This document shows positions 6,507 to 15,169 of a DNA stretch of 60,127 nucleotides, piece by piece. The first letter of the stretch is position 1; each line of letters starts with the position of its first letter. This DNA comes from CAZTKP01 sp964614215 (GTDB lineage Bacteria; UBP6; UBA1177), in NCBI GenBank assembly GCA_964614215.1, contig CAZTKP010000001.1:1-60127 (forward strand). The letters are read 5' to 3'. The notes beneath the pieces were generated by a model. That model saw only the letters and a program-made list of their open reading frames with translations, was not told where the DNA came from and did no database searches. A program made the position numbers and the translations under genes.

Positions 6507-8600
6507 TCAAAGAAAAGGTGCAATTACAAGCGCGATAACACTAATGAGTTTTACAAGAATATTAAGACTTGGACCGGCTGTATCTTTAAAAGGATCACCA
6601 ACTGTATCTCCGACAACTGAAGCTTTATGAGCTTCACTGTTCTTTCCGCCGTTGTGACCTTCTTCAATATATTTTTTCGCATTGTCCCATGCTCCACCTG
6701 CATTTGACATGAAAATTGCAAGTGTAACACCTGAAGCCGTAACGCCTACAAGAAGTCCCGCCAGCATTTTCGCATCGTACATTCCTACAGCGATAGGAGC
6801 TGCAAGAGCAAGAAGTCCGGGAGCTATCATTTTTTTAATAGCTGCGGCAGTAGAGATCTCTACACACTTTCTAAAGTCAGCCTGTACACCCGGTTTTCCT
6901 TCAAGAAGTCCTGCGATCTCTTTGAACTGACGACGAACCTCTACGATCATCTCACCGGCAGCCTGTCCAACAGCCTTCATTGCAAAAGCACTGAAAAGAT
7001 ATGGTAGAACTGCTCCGATAAAAACTCCGGATACCACAAGCGGATTTGAGATGTCAATTCCGCCTTCTATCAGTTCAGGTCTCAGCGAAGTTTTAAAAGC
7101 ACTGAAAAGAGCAAGTGCTGTAAGAGCAGCTGAACCTATTGCAAAGCCTTTTCCGATAGCCGCAGTCGTGTTACCCACCGCATCAAGCTTATCTGTTCTT
7201 TCACGTACACTCTTATCTAGATGAGCCATTTCAGCAATACCGCCGGCGTTATCGGCGATCGGGCCGTAAGCATCGATCGCAAGCTGGATACCGATCGTTG
7301 AAAGCATCCCCACAGCCGCCATAGCAATTCCGTAAAGTCCTGCAAAATGGAAACATGCAAGAATAGCAAGCGCAATAATTATAATCGGATAGAATGTCGA
7401 TCTCATTCCTACACCGAGACCGCTTATAATGTTAGTTGCTGTTCCTGTTTCAGATTCTGTTGCTATCTCAACAACAGGTTTTTTACCGCTTCCCGTGTAG
7501 TATTCAGTAATAAAACCGATAGCCGTACCGACAACAACTCCGAGAACAACTGTTATAAAAAGTCCTAGTGATGTGTATTCAACTCCATCAACGGCAACTT
7601 TTGCAGGCATGAAAGAGTCAATAATGAACCATGCGCCTACGATCATAATGCCGGCTGCAATGAAAGTTCCCATATTGAGAGCCTTCTGAGGATCTCCCCC
7701 TTCCTTAACTCTTACAAAGAACGTTCCTACAACTGAAGCGATAACACCGAAAGCTGAGAGAAGGAACGGAAGAAGAACAGGGTAGAAATTTCCCGAACTC
7801 TTCGCCCAGACAACTCCAAGTATCATTGAACTGATAAGAGCTCCGATATAACTTTCAAAAAGATCTGCGCCCATTCCTGCAACATCACCCACATTATCAC
7901 CTACATTGTCAGCAATAACAGCAGGGTTTCTGGGATCATCTTCAGGAATACCGGCCTCGACTTTTCCCACCAGATCAGCTCCGACATCCGCAGCTTTTGT
8001 GTATATTCCTCCACCGACTCTCGCAAAAAGTGCAATAGAGCTGGCTCCGAGACTGAACCCGGTGAGAATGTTAAGAATTCTTATTATCGTTACATCGCTG
8101 GATAGATCCATTGTAAGACTACCGTTGAAAACGAACATATAGACAATGAAAAGCACTGAAAGTCCGAAAAGTCCGAATCCTACAACACTCAGCCCCATCA
8201 CAGCTCCACCGTTGAATGCAACTTTAAGCGCACTGTTCAGGTTGCTTCTTGCCGCATTTGCCGTACGGACATTACTCATTGTGGCGGTTTTCATTCCGAC
8301 ATAACCTGCAAGTGCACTGAACAAAGCGCCTAAAACAAACGAAAAAGCTATTATCGAATGACTACTTTCGCTATTAAAATTAATTATCCCCAGAATTACT
8401 GCAACAACGACCACAAAGATCAGAAGAACTGAATATTCTTTTTTAAGGAAAGCCATTGCACCGTCACTGATGTTCTTTGCAATAGTCTTCATCTCGTCAG
8501 TTCCCGCTTCCTGCCTTCTGATCCAGAAAAACTTGAACAAAGCGACCGCCAGAGCGATCAAAGCAGCAACAGGAACTGCAAAAATCATAAATTCTTTCAT
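6507..8600 (-). CDS. hppA: Membrane-bound, ion-translocating pyrophosphatase
   Basis: 697 residues from ATG 8600, selected by the Shine-Dalgarno GGAGGG nine bases upstream. It is a multi-span membrane enzyme that hydrolyses pyrophosphate and pumps H+ or Na+. The signature DNVGDNVGD lies near residues 230-245, with NAGGAWDNAKKYIE and GDTVGDPFKDTAGP near the C-terminus. The segment GNTTAAIGKG has Ala where K+-independent enzymes carry Lys. By family knowledge that makes it K+-dependent, a class that includes Na+ pumps. It follows pth with 1 base between stop and start. It may recycle pyrophosphate made by biosynthetic neighbours. Confidence 0.96.
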   Translation of the reverse strand: MKEFMIFAVPVAALIALAVALFKFFWIRRQEAGTDEMKTIAKNISDGAMAFLKKEYSVLLIFVVVVAVILGIINFNSESSHSIIAFSFVLGALFSALAGYVGMKTATMSNVRTANAARSNLNSALKVAFNGGAVMGLSVVGFGLFGLSVLFIVYMFVFNGSLTMDLSSDVTIIRILNILTGFSLGASSIALFARVGGGIYTKAADVGADLVGKVEAGIPEDDPRNPAVIADNVGDNVGDVAGMGADLFESYIGALISSMILGVVWAKSSGNFYPVLLPFLLSAFGVIASVVGTFFVRVKEGGDPQKALNMGTFIAAGIMIVGAWFIIDSFMPAKVAVDGVEYTSLGLFITVVLGVVVGTAIGFITEYYTGSGKKPVVEIATESETGTATNIISGLGVGMRSTFYPIIIIALAILACFHFAGLYGIAMAAVGMLSTIGIQLAIDAYGPIADNAGGIAEMAHLDKSVRERTDKLDAVGNTTAAIGKGFAIGSAALTALALFSAFKTSLRPELIEGGIDISNPLVVSGVFIGAVLPYLFSAFAMKAVGQAAGEMIVEVRRQFKEIAGLLEGKPGVQADFRKCVEISTAAAIKKMIAPGLLALAAPIAVGMYDAKMLAGLLVGVTASGVTLAIFMSNAGGAWDNAKKYIEEGHNGGKNSEAHKASVVGDTVGDPFKDTAGPSLNILVKLISVIALVIAPFL

Positions 8601-8601
8601 A

Positions 8602-9216
8602 TTATCTAACCCTCCTATTAAAATCATTCATTGCATGGAACAGCCCTTTTTCCAAAATAGTTCTAAACATCTGCTCCCATGACAAAGCCCAGGAATTATC
8701 CATAAAGCTCAACTCATCGTCAAGAAAATTTGTCAGGACATAATCCTTTAACATTTCTCTGTCTTCGGGTTTTCCAATCCCCAGTTTTATTCTGTTAAAA
8801 TCACAGTGTCCCAACTCCTCCTGAATGGATATTATGCCGTTATGACCTCCGTCACCTCCGCCTCCGGACTTTATCCGGTGCACACCAAAATCAAGATGAA
8901 TGTCATCATGAACAATAAAGAGATCTTCCTTTTTCACTGAAAAGGCATCTACAGCGGGAGCAACAGATTTTCCCGACAGATTCATATAGGTGTTAGGCTT
9001 TATGATAACAATGTTTTTATCAAATTTTTCAGTTACCGAAATATAAGCTCTCATTTTTTCACAGTACTGATAGTCACTCAATTTAAAAGAGCTCACTATA
9101 TGATCTGCAAAAATGAAACCTATATTGTGACGTGTTGCGACATAACGATTTCCGGGATTACCAAGTGCAGCAAAAAGAACTGCCCCGTCCGGCTCGATAG
9201 ATGAACTTTCCTGCAC
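8602..9216 (-). CDS. pth: Peptidyl-tRNA hydrolase
   Basis: 204 residues. It frees tRNA from peptidyl-tRNAs dropped by ribosomes. Conserved elements are FAALGNPGNRY (substrate Asn), TRHNIGF (catalytic His), NTYMNLSG, VHDDIHLDFG (Asp) and GGGGDGGHNGI. The length is usual. It sits between rplY and hppA; rplY-pth is a common pairing in bacteria. Confidence 0.96.
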   Translation of the reverse strand: MQESSSIEPDGAVLFAALGNPGNRYVATRHNIGFIFADHIVSSFKLSDYQYCEKMRAYISVTEKFDKNIVIIKPNTYMNLSGKSVAPAVDAFSVKKEDLFIVHDDIHLDFGVHRIKSGGGGDGGHNGIISIQEELGHCDFNRIKLGIGKPEDREMLKDYVLTNFLDDELSFMDNSWALSWEQMFRTILEKGLFHAMNDFNRRVR

Positions 9217-9225
9217 GGATCTTTA

Positions 9226-9897
9226 CTATTCAGCTTTCTCTTCTGAAGCTTCTCCTGCTTCGCCTTGAGCTCCCTCAGCACCCTCAGCTCCTTCAGCTGC
9301 AGCGAGAGCTTCTGCTTCGGCCTCTTCTTCTTCAAGAGACTGGCCTCTTCCTTTATTGAAAACAAAAACAGGGGTATCCTGTACGAAAACAGGAGTAACG
9401 TTCTCAGGATAGGTAAGCTGAGAGATTGCAACTCTGTCCCCGATATCATACTGTGTGATATCAACATCTATTCCGGCAGGAATATAAGCTGGCCTGCATT
9501 TGACTTTGACATCTTTAACAACCTGAAAAGCTCTGCCGCCCACAATTTCGGCCTGAGATTTTCCGAACTTGGAAACAGGAACTGTAACTACAAGTTCCAC
9601 ATCTTCTTCAACAGCCATGAAATCAGCATGAATAATGTAGTTTTTTACAGGATGAATCTGAAGGTTGTGAGTAATTGCCTTTACAGGTTTTCCTTCAACA
9701 TTCAGCTCAAATACAACATTCGTACCCTGAGATGTATGAAGCGCCTTAATGTAATCTTTTCTTAAAACACTTCCGCTGATATTTTTTTCTAAACTTTTGC
9801 CGTAGATCTCCACAGGGATCATTTCATTTTTTCTTACAGCCTTTACCTGTTTTTTCCCAGGCTCTCTTTTTTCCACATTGAGCTTAATGTATTCCAT
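9226..9897 (-). CDS. rplY: 50S ribosomal protein L25 (CTC/TL5 type) with acidic tail
   Basis: 223 residues, the long CTC/TL5 form that binds 5S rRNA. The N-terminal L25 domain begins LNVEKREPGKKQVKAVRKN and contains IPVEIYGK. The second beta-rich domain includes VKCRPAYIPAGIDVDI. The last 35 or so residues are a low-complexity Glu/Ala/Gly tail (EEEEAEAEALAAAEGAEGAE), longer than usual. The start codon lies about 20 bases downstream of the tRNA-Gln 3' end, so the tRNA would be cut from the same transcript. Confidence 0.95.
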   Translation of the reverse strand: MEYIKLNVEKREPGKKQVKAVRKNEMIPVEIYGKSLEKNISGSVLRKDYIKALHTSQGTNVVFELNVEGKPVKAITHNLQIHPVKNYIIHADFMAVEEDVELVVTVPVSKFGKSQAEIVGGRAFQVVKDVKVKCRPAYIPAGIDVDITQYDIGDRVAISQLTYPENVTPVFVQDTPVFVFNKGRGQSLEEEEAEAEALAAAEGAEGAEGAQGEAGEASEEKAE

Positions 9898-9916
9898 TTG
9901 TTCCTCCAGTGCTCTC

Positions 9917-9991
9917 TGGCTGGGGCGGGAGGATTCGAACCCCCGGATGCTAGGACCAAAACCTAGTGTCTTACCGCTTGACGACGCCCCA
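9917..9991 (-). tRNA. tRNA-Gln (anticodon UUG)
   Basis: A cloverleaf can be drawn on the minus strand. The acceptor arms are TGGGGCG and CGCCCCA, the anticodon stem CTAGG/CCTAG holds loop TTTTGGT giving UUG, and the T arm contains GGTTCGAATCC. The discriminator is G, and the terminal CCA is encoded (9917-9919). It starts only 3 bases after the ispE stop and is followed by rplY, so it is embedded in a protein operon. Confidence 0.95.
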
Positions 9992-9994
9992 AAG

Positions 9995-10858
9995 CTATGT
10001 TAATAATTCTATCTTTTTCACTGACCGGTATTTTCCACCGCTAAATGACCGATAAGCCTTGTCTCTCTGTTCGGCACTTGAGAAAACTCCTATTATCGTG
10101 GAGCCGCTTCCTGACATAAATGTCATCTCGGCAACGTTCTCAAGCTCCTTTTTCAACAGTCCTATCTCAGGCCACTCAGAGAATACAACATCCTCAAAAT
10201 CATTATAGATTACAGTGGTCCAGTCTTTCAATGAACTACCATCAAAATTACGGACGGTATTTATAGTTACAGCCCCCCTATTTGTCAATTTTTTTTTGTC
10301 GAACAGACTGTACGCAAGTCCCGAATTCACTGTAATTTCAGGGCAAATCAGCAACAGACTCCTTCCTTTAGGATCTATGTCTATCTCTGTCAGTTTATCA
10401 CCTGTTCCGCCAACTAATGCAGCAGTACCTAAAAGAAAGAACGGCACATCACTTCCAACTTCTGATGCTATTTTGACCATTTCGCTCTGTTCAAGAGCTA
10501 GATCAAGATACCTGTTCAGGAAAAGAAGAAAGCCTGCCGCGTTACTGCTTCCTCCTCCAAGACCGGCACCTGCGGGAATGCTCTTTTCTATAGTTATATC
10601 AAACTTCGGAATTTCCTTTCCGAGATATCTGCCCAGCTCTTTCCAGATCTTATAGACAGTATTTTTCTGTGTGGAAATATTTTCTGCGACACCTTTTGTC
10701 CTTATGTGAAACTCGCTGGATTCTTCAACGATTACAGTATCATAAAGCGATATCGGCGTCATTATGGATTCAATAAAATGAAGATTGGTCTTGGGGTCCA
10801 CACTTCCAATTTTAAGAAAAATGTTTATTTTAGCGGGAGTTTTAAAGGCTGTTGTCAT
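9995..10858 (-). CDS. ispE: 4-diphosphocytidyl-2-C-methyl-D-erythritol kinase
   Basis: 287 residues. It phosphorylates CDP-methylerythritol in the non-mevalonate isoprenoid pathway. GHMP-kinase motifs are clear: KTPAKINIFLKIG at the N-terminus, the ATP loop PAGAGLGGGSSNAAG near residues 93-107, DVPFFL, and the third motif MSGSGSTIIGVF near 255. The order coaD-ispE-tRNA-Gln-rplY-pth resembles arrangements seen in other bacteria. It begins 1 base after coaD. Confidence 0.96.
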   Translation of the reverse strand: MTTAFKTPAKINIFLKIGSVDPKTNLHFIESIMTPISLYDTVIVEESSEFHIRTKGVAENISTQKNTVYKIWKELGRYLGKEIPKFDITIEKSIPAGAGLGGGSSNAAGFLLFLNRYLDLALEQSEMVKIASEVGSDVPFFLLGTAALVGGTGDKLTEIDIDPKGRSLLLICPEITVNSGLAYSLFDKKKLTNRGAVTINTVRNFDGSSLKDWTTVIYNDFEDVVFSEWPEIGLLKKELENVAEMTFMSGSGSTIIGVFSSAEQRDKAYRSFSGGKYRSVKKIELLT

Positions 10859-10859
10859 T

Positions 10860-11339
10860 TTAAAATTTTTTCTTCAGCTCTTTTTCAACAGGAGCAGGAA
10901 CAAACTTTTTTAGACTTTTTTTATCCATAGAAGCTATTTCCTTAACCATACCTGATGAAAGAAAAGAATATTTATCCGACGTCATTAAAAAAACTGATTC
11001 AGCGGATGGACAAAGTACTCTGTTAACTGAGGCCATCTGCAGTTCCATTTCAAAATCCGATACCGCCCTGAGACCTCTGATAACAACATTTGTATTCAAT
11101 TCCTGCATCAGATCAACTAGAAGATTATCAAAAATGATCACTGAAGCTCTGTCTTTATCCTTAAATACTTTTTCGATCATTTCTTTTCTTTCTAATGCTG
11201 TAAAAAGCGGTTTTTTGCCGGTATTTTCACCTATTGCAATGTAAACATGATCAAAAAGCTTCAAGGCTCTCTGAGCAATATCAAGATGCCCCAGAGTAAA
11301 CGGATCAAAACTTCCAGGATAAATTGCTGTTCTTTTCAT
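10860..11339 (-). CDS. coaD: Phosphopantetheine adenylyltransferase
   Basis: 159 residues, full length. It makes dephospho-CoA from phosphopantetheine and ATP; coaE, the next enzyme, lies at 56077 in this window. Motifs are YPGSFDPFTLGHLD (nucleotidyltransferase T/HxGH-type site) at residues 7-20, RGLRAVSDFEME near 89-100, and FLSSGMVKEIA near 126-136. It is packed between rsmD (2 bases) and ispE (1 base). Confidence 0.96.
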   Translation of the reverse strand: MKRTAIYPGSFDPFTLGHLDIAQRALKLFDHVYIAIGENTGKKPLFTALERKEMIEKVFKDKDRASVIIFDNLLVDLMQELNTNVVIRGLRAVSDFEMELQMASVNRVLCPSAESVFLMTSDKYSFLSSGMVKEIASMDKKSLKKFVPAPVEKELKKKF

Positions 11340-11341
11340 TT

Positions 11342-11890
11342 CTACTCCCAGTTATAAAAAACGGTCAACAACGTATTCCCATACTTTTTTTCTTTTTTTG
11401 ACCAGTCTTTTTCGTTCCACTGGACATTGCGGTCACTTTCGATTCCAATCACACAGACATCATCAAAGATCTTCAAACTTCTGAAAGTATCAAGAAGTTC
11501 AGGGATCCTATCTCTCTGTACATAAGGAGGATCAATATACACTGCGTTGACACGTCCCAACCCTTCATAGGTAGTTTCTTTATATGCATCTCCTTTCAGA
11601 ATGCTCAGTTCTGAAATATCCAGAGATTCTTTATTCTGCAAAATTCCGCTAATCGCCTTTTTATCTTTTTCAACAGCAAAAGCTTTGGCCAGACCTCTGC
11701 TGATAGATTCAAAAGACATTGCTCCGCTACCAGAGAAAACATCCAGAAAAACTCTATTATCAAAGTTGATCAGAGAAAACAGAATATCAAAAAAAGCACT
11801 TCTCACCTTTTCCTCTGTCGGTCTGAGATCTGTATCCGGAACAGAAAAAAACCGGCCCTTTAAAGATCCGGATGTGATTCTTAGACGCAT
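11342..11890 (-). CDS. rsmD: 16S rRNA (guanine966-N2)-methyltransferase
   Basis: 182 residues. N-terminal MRLRITSGSLKGR and RPTEEKVRSAFFDIL are typical of RsmD. The SAM site FLDVFSGSGAMSFES is near residues 48-62, and the catalytic motif is DPPY near 117-120. rsmD-coaD is a very common gene pair. The start is three bases after the stop of the zinc-ribbon/TPR gene. Confidence 0.94.
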   Translation of the reverse strand: MRLRITSGSLKGRFFSVPDTDLRPTEEKVRSAFFDILFSLINFDNRVFLDVFSGSGAMSFESISRGLAKAFAVEKDKKAISGILQNKESLDISELSILKGDAYKETTYEGLGRVNAVYIDPPYVQRDRIPELLDTFRSLKIFDDVCVIGIESDRNVQWNEKDWSKKEKKYGNTLLTVFYNWE

Positions 11891-11893
11891 GAT

Positions 11894-12889
11894 CTACGGA
11901 CAGGCTTCCAGAAATGCCTGTACCTGAGCTTTATCACTTGCGTTAGGTGTTAACTGGATATACTTTCGATAATTCTTACAAGCCTGATTCTGATTTTGAA
12001 GATACGCATAGGCAATACCTATAAATTTATAGATCTTACCACTTCTCGGTTTTAAACGCATCGCATTCTTATACTCATGCAGAGCATCAGTGTATTTTTT
12101 CTGGCCAAGGGCCGCGTGGCCCAACTGGACGAAATCATTGTATTTCTTATTGACATCGACATTCTTTTTAGGAAGAGCTTTTTTCTTTGCTATTTTTCTT
12201 TTTTTAGGTGCCGGTTTTCTTTTCTTTTTAACAACCGGGGCCTTTTCTTTTTTTACTTCAGCTATTTTTTTCGCAGGCTTTTCTTCAACCGGAGCTTTTT
12301 CCTCTTCCTCTTCCTCTGCTGCAACAGCTTCCTCTTCCTCTTCCGGAACTGCTTCTTCTTCAGGTTCTTTTTCGTCCTCAACTTTTGCCAGAGCTTTTTC
12401 CTTTTCTTCGGGTTCAGCCTGTTCTTCTGCATCTTCTATCTCCGCGAACTCATTATCAGAATCCCCGGAACTTATTGAAATAACAGCAACAATAATAACG
12501 ATAACAACGGCTGCTCCAATTCCGGCCAGAATTTTCCAGTCAGGCAGTTTAAACCCGCCATTCCTCTTATCTTCATCAGGATAAAGCTCCTTGATAACGT
12601 CTGCTATTTCCTGCTCTTCCTTGTTTGGTTTCTGGTCAAAAAAATTGTCTGTAAGGGTAATTTTTTCCTGACGGACATTTTCTTCTTTTACAGCACTGCT
12701 TTCTTTAGAAACAGTTTTTTCTTGAGATTCAACCTTTTCCGGCACATCATCAGACACGGCATCCTGCTGTTTTTTACTTACAGGAACTTCTTCAACAACC
12801 GTAACGTTACTGCTGGCACACATAGGACAGTTCGGCCTTTTTTCTGGAATCTCCGCTGAAAAACCACAATTGTTACAAATAAATTTCAT
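11894..12889 (-). CDS. Zinc-ribbon, single-TM, TPR protein
   Basis: 331 residues. Residues 1-33 form a C4 zinc ribbon (ICNNCGF, then NCPMC). A charged region and one transmembrane segment near 115-138 (AGIGAAVVIVIIVAVIS) follow. Next is a long Glu/Ala/Lys/Pro-rich stretch, then TPR repeats from about 255 to the end (YNDFVQLGHAALGQKKYTDAL, then GIAYAYLQNQNQACKNYRKYI). This layout, with ribbon inside and TPRs outside, is common in myxobacterial genomes. It is probably an adaptor; no partner can be named. It sits next to the MXAN_5187-type membrane protein, 3 bases downstream of it. Confidence 0.8.
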   Translation of the reverse strand: MKFICNNCGFSAEIPEKRPNCPMCASSNVTVVEEVPVSKKQQDAVSDDVPEKVESQEKTVSKESSAVKEENVRQEKITLTDNFFDQKPNKEEQEIADVIKELYPDEDKRNGGFKLPDWKILAGIGAAVVIVIIVAVISISSGDSDNEFAEIEDAEEQAEPEEKEKALAKVEDEKEPEEEAVPEEEEEAVAAEEEEEEKAPVEEKPAKKIAEVKKEKAPVVKKKRKPAPKKRKIAKKKALPKKNVDVNKKYNDFVQLGHAALGQKKYTDALHEYKNAMRLKPRSGKIYKFIGIAYAYLQNQNQACKNYRKYIQLTPNASDKAQVQAFLEACP

Positions 12890-12892
12890 AAT

Positions 12893-14413
12893 CTACCCAT
12901 TTACTGGTTTTGCTTTTATTACCGGTTTCCCGCCTTTGTCCTCGATCGTAAAACTTACGTCGGAACAGTTATATTTTGCCATAATTGATGCACGGTTTGT
13001 TCTAAGTTTCCCAACGAAAGATCTCTTTTCGTTGTCTGAAACTTTTTTACCATGCTTTTCTTTAATTCTGCAGTAATCTTCCCAAAGCTCTTCAAAAGGA
13101 TCTTTTTCTTCAGCTTCTTCAGAAATTTCAGGCACATCAGGCAAGCCCACAGGAGATGTTGCAAGCTGTGTCTTTTCATCATCATCTGTTGAAATAGGCG
13201 GAGCCGGAGCTTTTTTCTGGATTTTTTCCTCCGGAGGAAGTGCCGGAATAGGTTTTTTCGGAGTTTCTTCAATATCATCCACACCGAAAGGATCAGGAAT
13301 ATCTTCATCATACTCTCTGTTAACCTTCTGAGAATTAACATCCGGAGTAGGACCGGGAGTCATGGAAGACTGACCAAAGCCTAGTCCATCTCTTTCACCA
13401 TCTCTCAGATACTTTGCAATTAACGTATTTAAAGCTGAGACTGCTATATCTGCTCCATGACTGTATTTTTTCAGAACGAGCTTTTCTCCGACTTTCATTC
13501 TGGAAATATCGGCAGCAAGATTTCTAAAAACCTTATCGATCTCATGGGTTACAATAAAAGTGAAGAAAAAAGCGATAATTATTGTGACCAGAGTATAGAT
13601 CACTGTGTAAAAAAGAACTCTATTGTAGTCTTCCATTCCGGGAAGTGATGAGGAAAGCGTTATAAAAACAACTTTTTCTCCACCCAACATATCAACAGGC
13701 ATAAAAAAACTATGAAGATAGGTCCAGCTGTTAAGAGTTTTTTCTCCCTCAGACTTAACAAGTTCGGAAAGGGATTCTTCTACTTTTTCAGAACCACAGC
13801 CTTCCTCAACTTTTTTCCATTTTTCAGACTTTGTTTCAGAGATAAATTTACTTCCATGATAAACCCTTACAGGCATTGGAAAAACATCATCTCTGAAAGC
13901 GAGAGAAAGTTTTTCAAGACTTATTACAGCAAAAAGTTCTTCAGGGCCTTTCTGAGAAACTTTTTTCACTGTGGGAACGACACCCATAAGATACAGCTGG
14001 TCTCCGATCATTATTGTGCCATCAGAAGCGATCCCTTTTTTTAAAGCTCTTTCAACCGCAGGAATTCCCTTGTGGGAAGACATCAGTTTTGTCGTTCCCG
14101 CAACGAACTCAGCATTTTTATCTATCAATATGTAATCCTGCTTTGAACTTATCTCGCTTATCTTTAACGGGGCGTTCTTTGATGCTTTGCTAAGAGTCAA
14201 TTCCCGGGCAATTTCAAAAGAATTCCCTATAAGAGAGTACATCTTTGTTTTTACTTTTTCCTTAACGTAACGAACACTGTTCTGAGGACCCTGCTGGATA
14301 TCTATTTTGTCAATAAATGATCTGAACAGAACGAAATCCAGAATCGACAGCGCTGATATTACCACGGCCATTAAGAAAAAAACTTTAAGTTTCAGCCCAA
14401 GATTACTAAACAT
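12893..14413 (-). CDS. Membrane sensor-like protein with MXAN_5187-type C-terminal domain
   Basis: 506 residues. There is a TM helix near 9-31 and a second near 270-292 (VLFYTVIYTLVTIIIAFFFTFIV). Between them lies an extracytoplasmic domain of about 235 residues, and a HAMP-like stretch follows the second helix. A Pro-rich linker (residues 355-430) leads to a C-terminal domain (FEELWEDYCRIKEKHGKKV, then FVGKLRTNRASIMAKYNC, then KPVIKAKPV). I recognise this as the MXAN_5187 C-terminal domain known from myxobacteria. The topology resembles a receptor without a kinase or methyl-accepting output. The protein at 54203-54763 shares the last domain. Function unknown. Confidence 0.72.
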   Translation of the reverse strand: MFSNLGLKLKVFFLMAVVISALSILDFVLFRSFIDKIDIQQGPQNSVRYVKEKVKTKMYSLIGNSFEIARELTLSKASKNAPLKISEISSKQDYILIDKNAEFVAGTTKLMSSHKGIPAVERALKKGIASDGTIMIGDQLYLMGVVPTVKKVSQKGPEELFAVISLEKLSLAFRDDVFPMPVRVYHGSKFISETKSEKWKKVEEGCGSEKVEESLSELVKSEGEKTLNSWTYLHSFFMPVDMLGGEKVVFITLSSSLPGMEDYNRVLFYTVIYTLVTIIIAFFFTFIVTHEIDKVFRNLAADISRMKVGEKLVLKKYSHGADIAVSALNTLIAKYLRDGERDGLGFGQSSMTPGPTPDVNSQKVNREYDEDIPDPFGVDDIEETPKKPIPALPPEEKIQKKAPAPPISTDDDEKTQLATSPVGLPDVPEISEEAEEKDPFEELWEDYCRIKEKHGKKVSDNEKRSFVGKLRTNRASIMAKYNCSDVSFTIEDKGGKPVIKAKPVNG

Positions 14414-14440
14414 CTATTTTTCTCCCCGATTAATAACTAT

Positions 14441-15169
14441 TTAATACATTCCATCTTCAACAGTCGTAGAATAAGATGTAGAGTTCACGCTGGAAACCTG
14501 CCCGTCCTCTATTCTGTATCCCAGGTTCTGAGAAGCGTTTGAAACCATTACAAAATCTTCCTGATATATCCATTTGGTTCCATAATAAAATCTTATTGTG
14601 TAGCTTCCTGGCGAAAGGTCCGGGATGCTCATTTTGTTGTTTCCGGATTTGATCGGCAGAAGATAGGATGTTGAAAGAACTCTGAGATAAACCGTATTCC
14701 ACTGAAAAAGAGAATCAACGACCGTATAGTCCCCGGAAGTATCAAAGTTTTGAGTAATGCTTCCTTTTGCCGGAACCTCAACCTCTTTTTTCCAGTCCTT
14801 GTCGCCATCTTTAAAAAATATCAGCTTTCTAGAAAAATCTTCATTGTTTTTAATTTCAAGATTCCCGTTGAGAGGAAACAGTATGCTGTTTCTTGAAACA
14901 GAGGCTCCTGTTAGTTCAAGAACTTCAGTATAGTTCTTTATTGTGTCATATCCTTCTATTACTATGGAGTATGTTTCCGCTTCAAGAGAAGGTTGCGGAT
15001 CTATTACAGGCAGACGCCAGTAGCCGTCTTTTATGTTGGCTGAAGTCCCCATGTTTTTTTCCTGACCTGCTTTGTAGTTAACGAGAAGTTTAAGAACACC
15101 GCCTGTTATAGAAAAAGGTGCCGTAACACACAGTAGACAGATTAGTATCTCAACAATTTTTCTTCTCAT
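14441..15169 (-). CDS. Exported or membrane-anchored beta-rich protein
   Basis: 242 residues. The N-terminus (MRRKIVEILICLLCVTAPFS) is a signal peptide or anchor. The rest has alternating polar and hydrophobic stretches. A PEGA-like piece appears near 185-200 (SIPDLSPGSYTIRFYYG), a type of module that often decorates surface proteins. The ATG overlaps the stop of the TPR gene upstream (15166), so translation is probably coupled. I do not recognise a family for the whole protein. Confidence 0.7.
   Translation of the reverse strand: MRRKIVEILICLLCVTAPFSITGGVLKLLVNYKAGQEKNMGTSANIKDGYWRLPVIDPQPSLEAETYSIVIEGYDTIKNYTEVLELTGASVSRNSILFPLNGNLEIKNNEDFSRKLIFFKDGDKDWKKEVEVPAKGSITQNFDTSGDYTVVDSLFQWNTVYLRVLSTSYLLPIKSGNNKMSIPDLSPGSYTIRFYYGTKWIYQEDFVMVSNASQNLGYRIEDGQVSSVNSTSYSTTVEDGMY

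Noticed and set aside
12077..12584. Two plus-strand frames rich in Phe and Ser
   Set aside because: They mirror the Glu/Lys/Ala low-complexity part of the zinc-ribbon/TPR gene on the minus strand.
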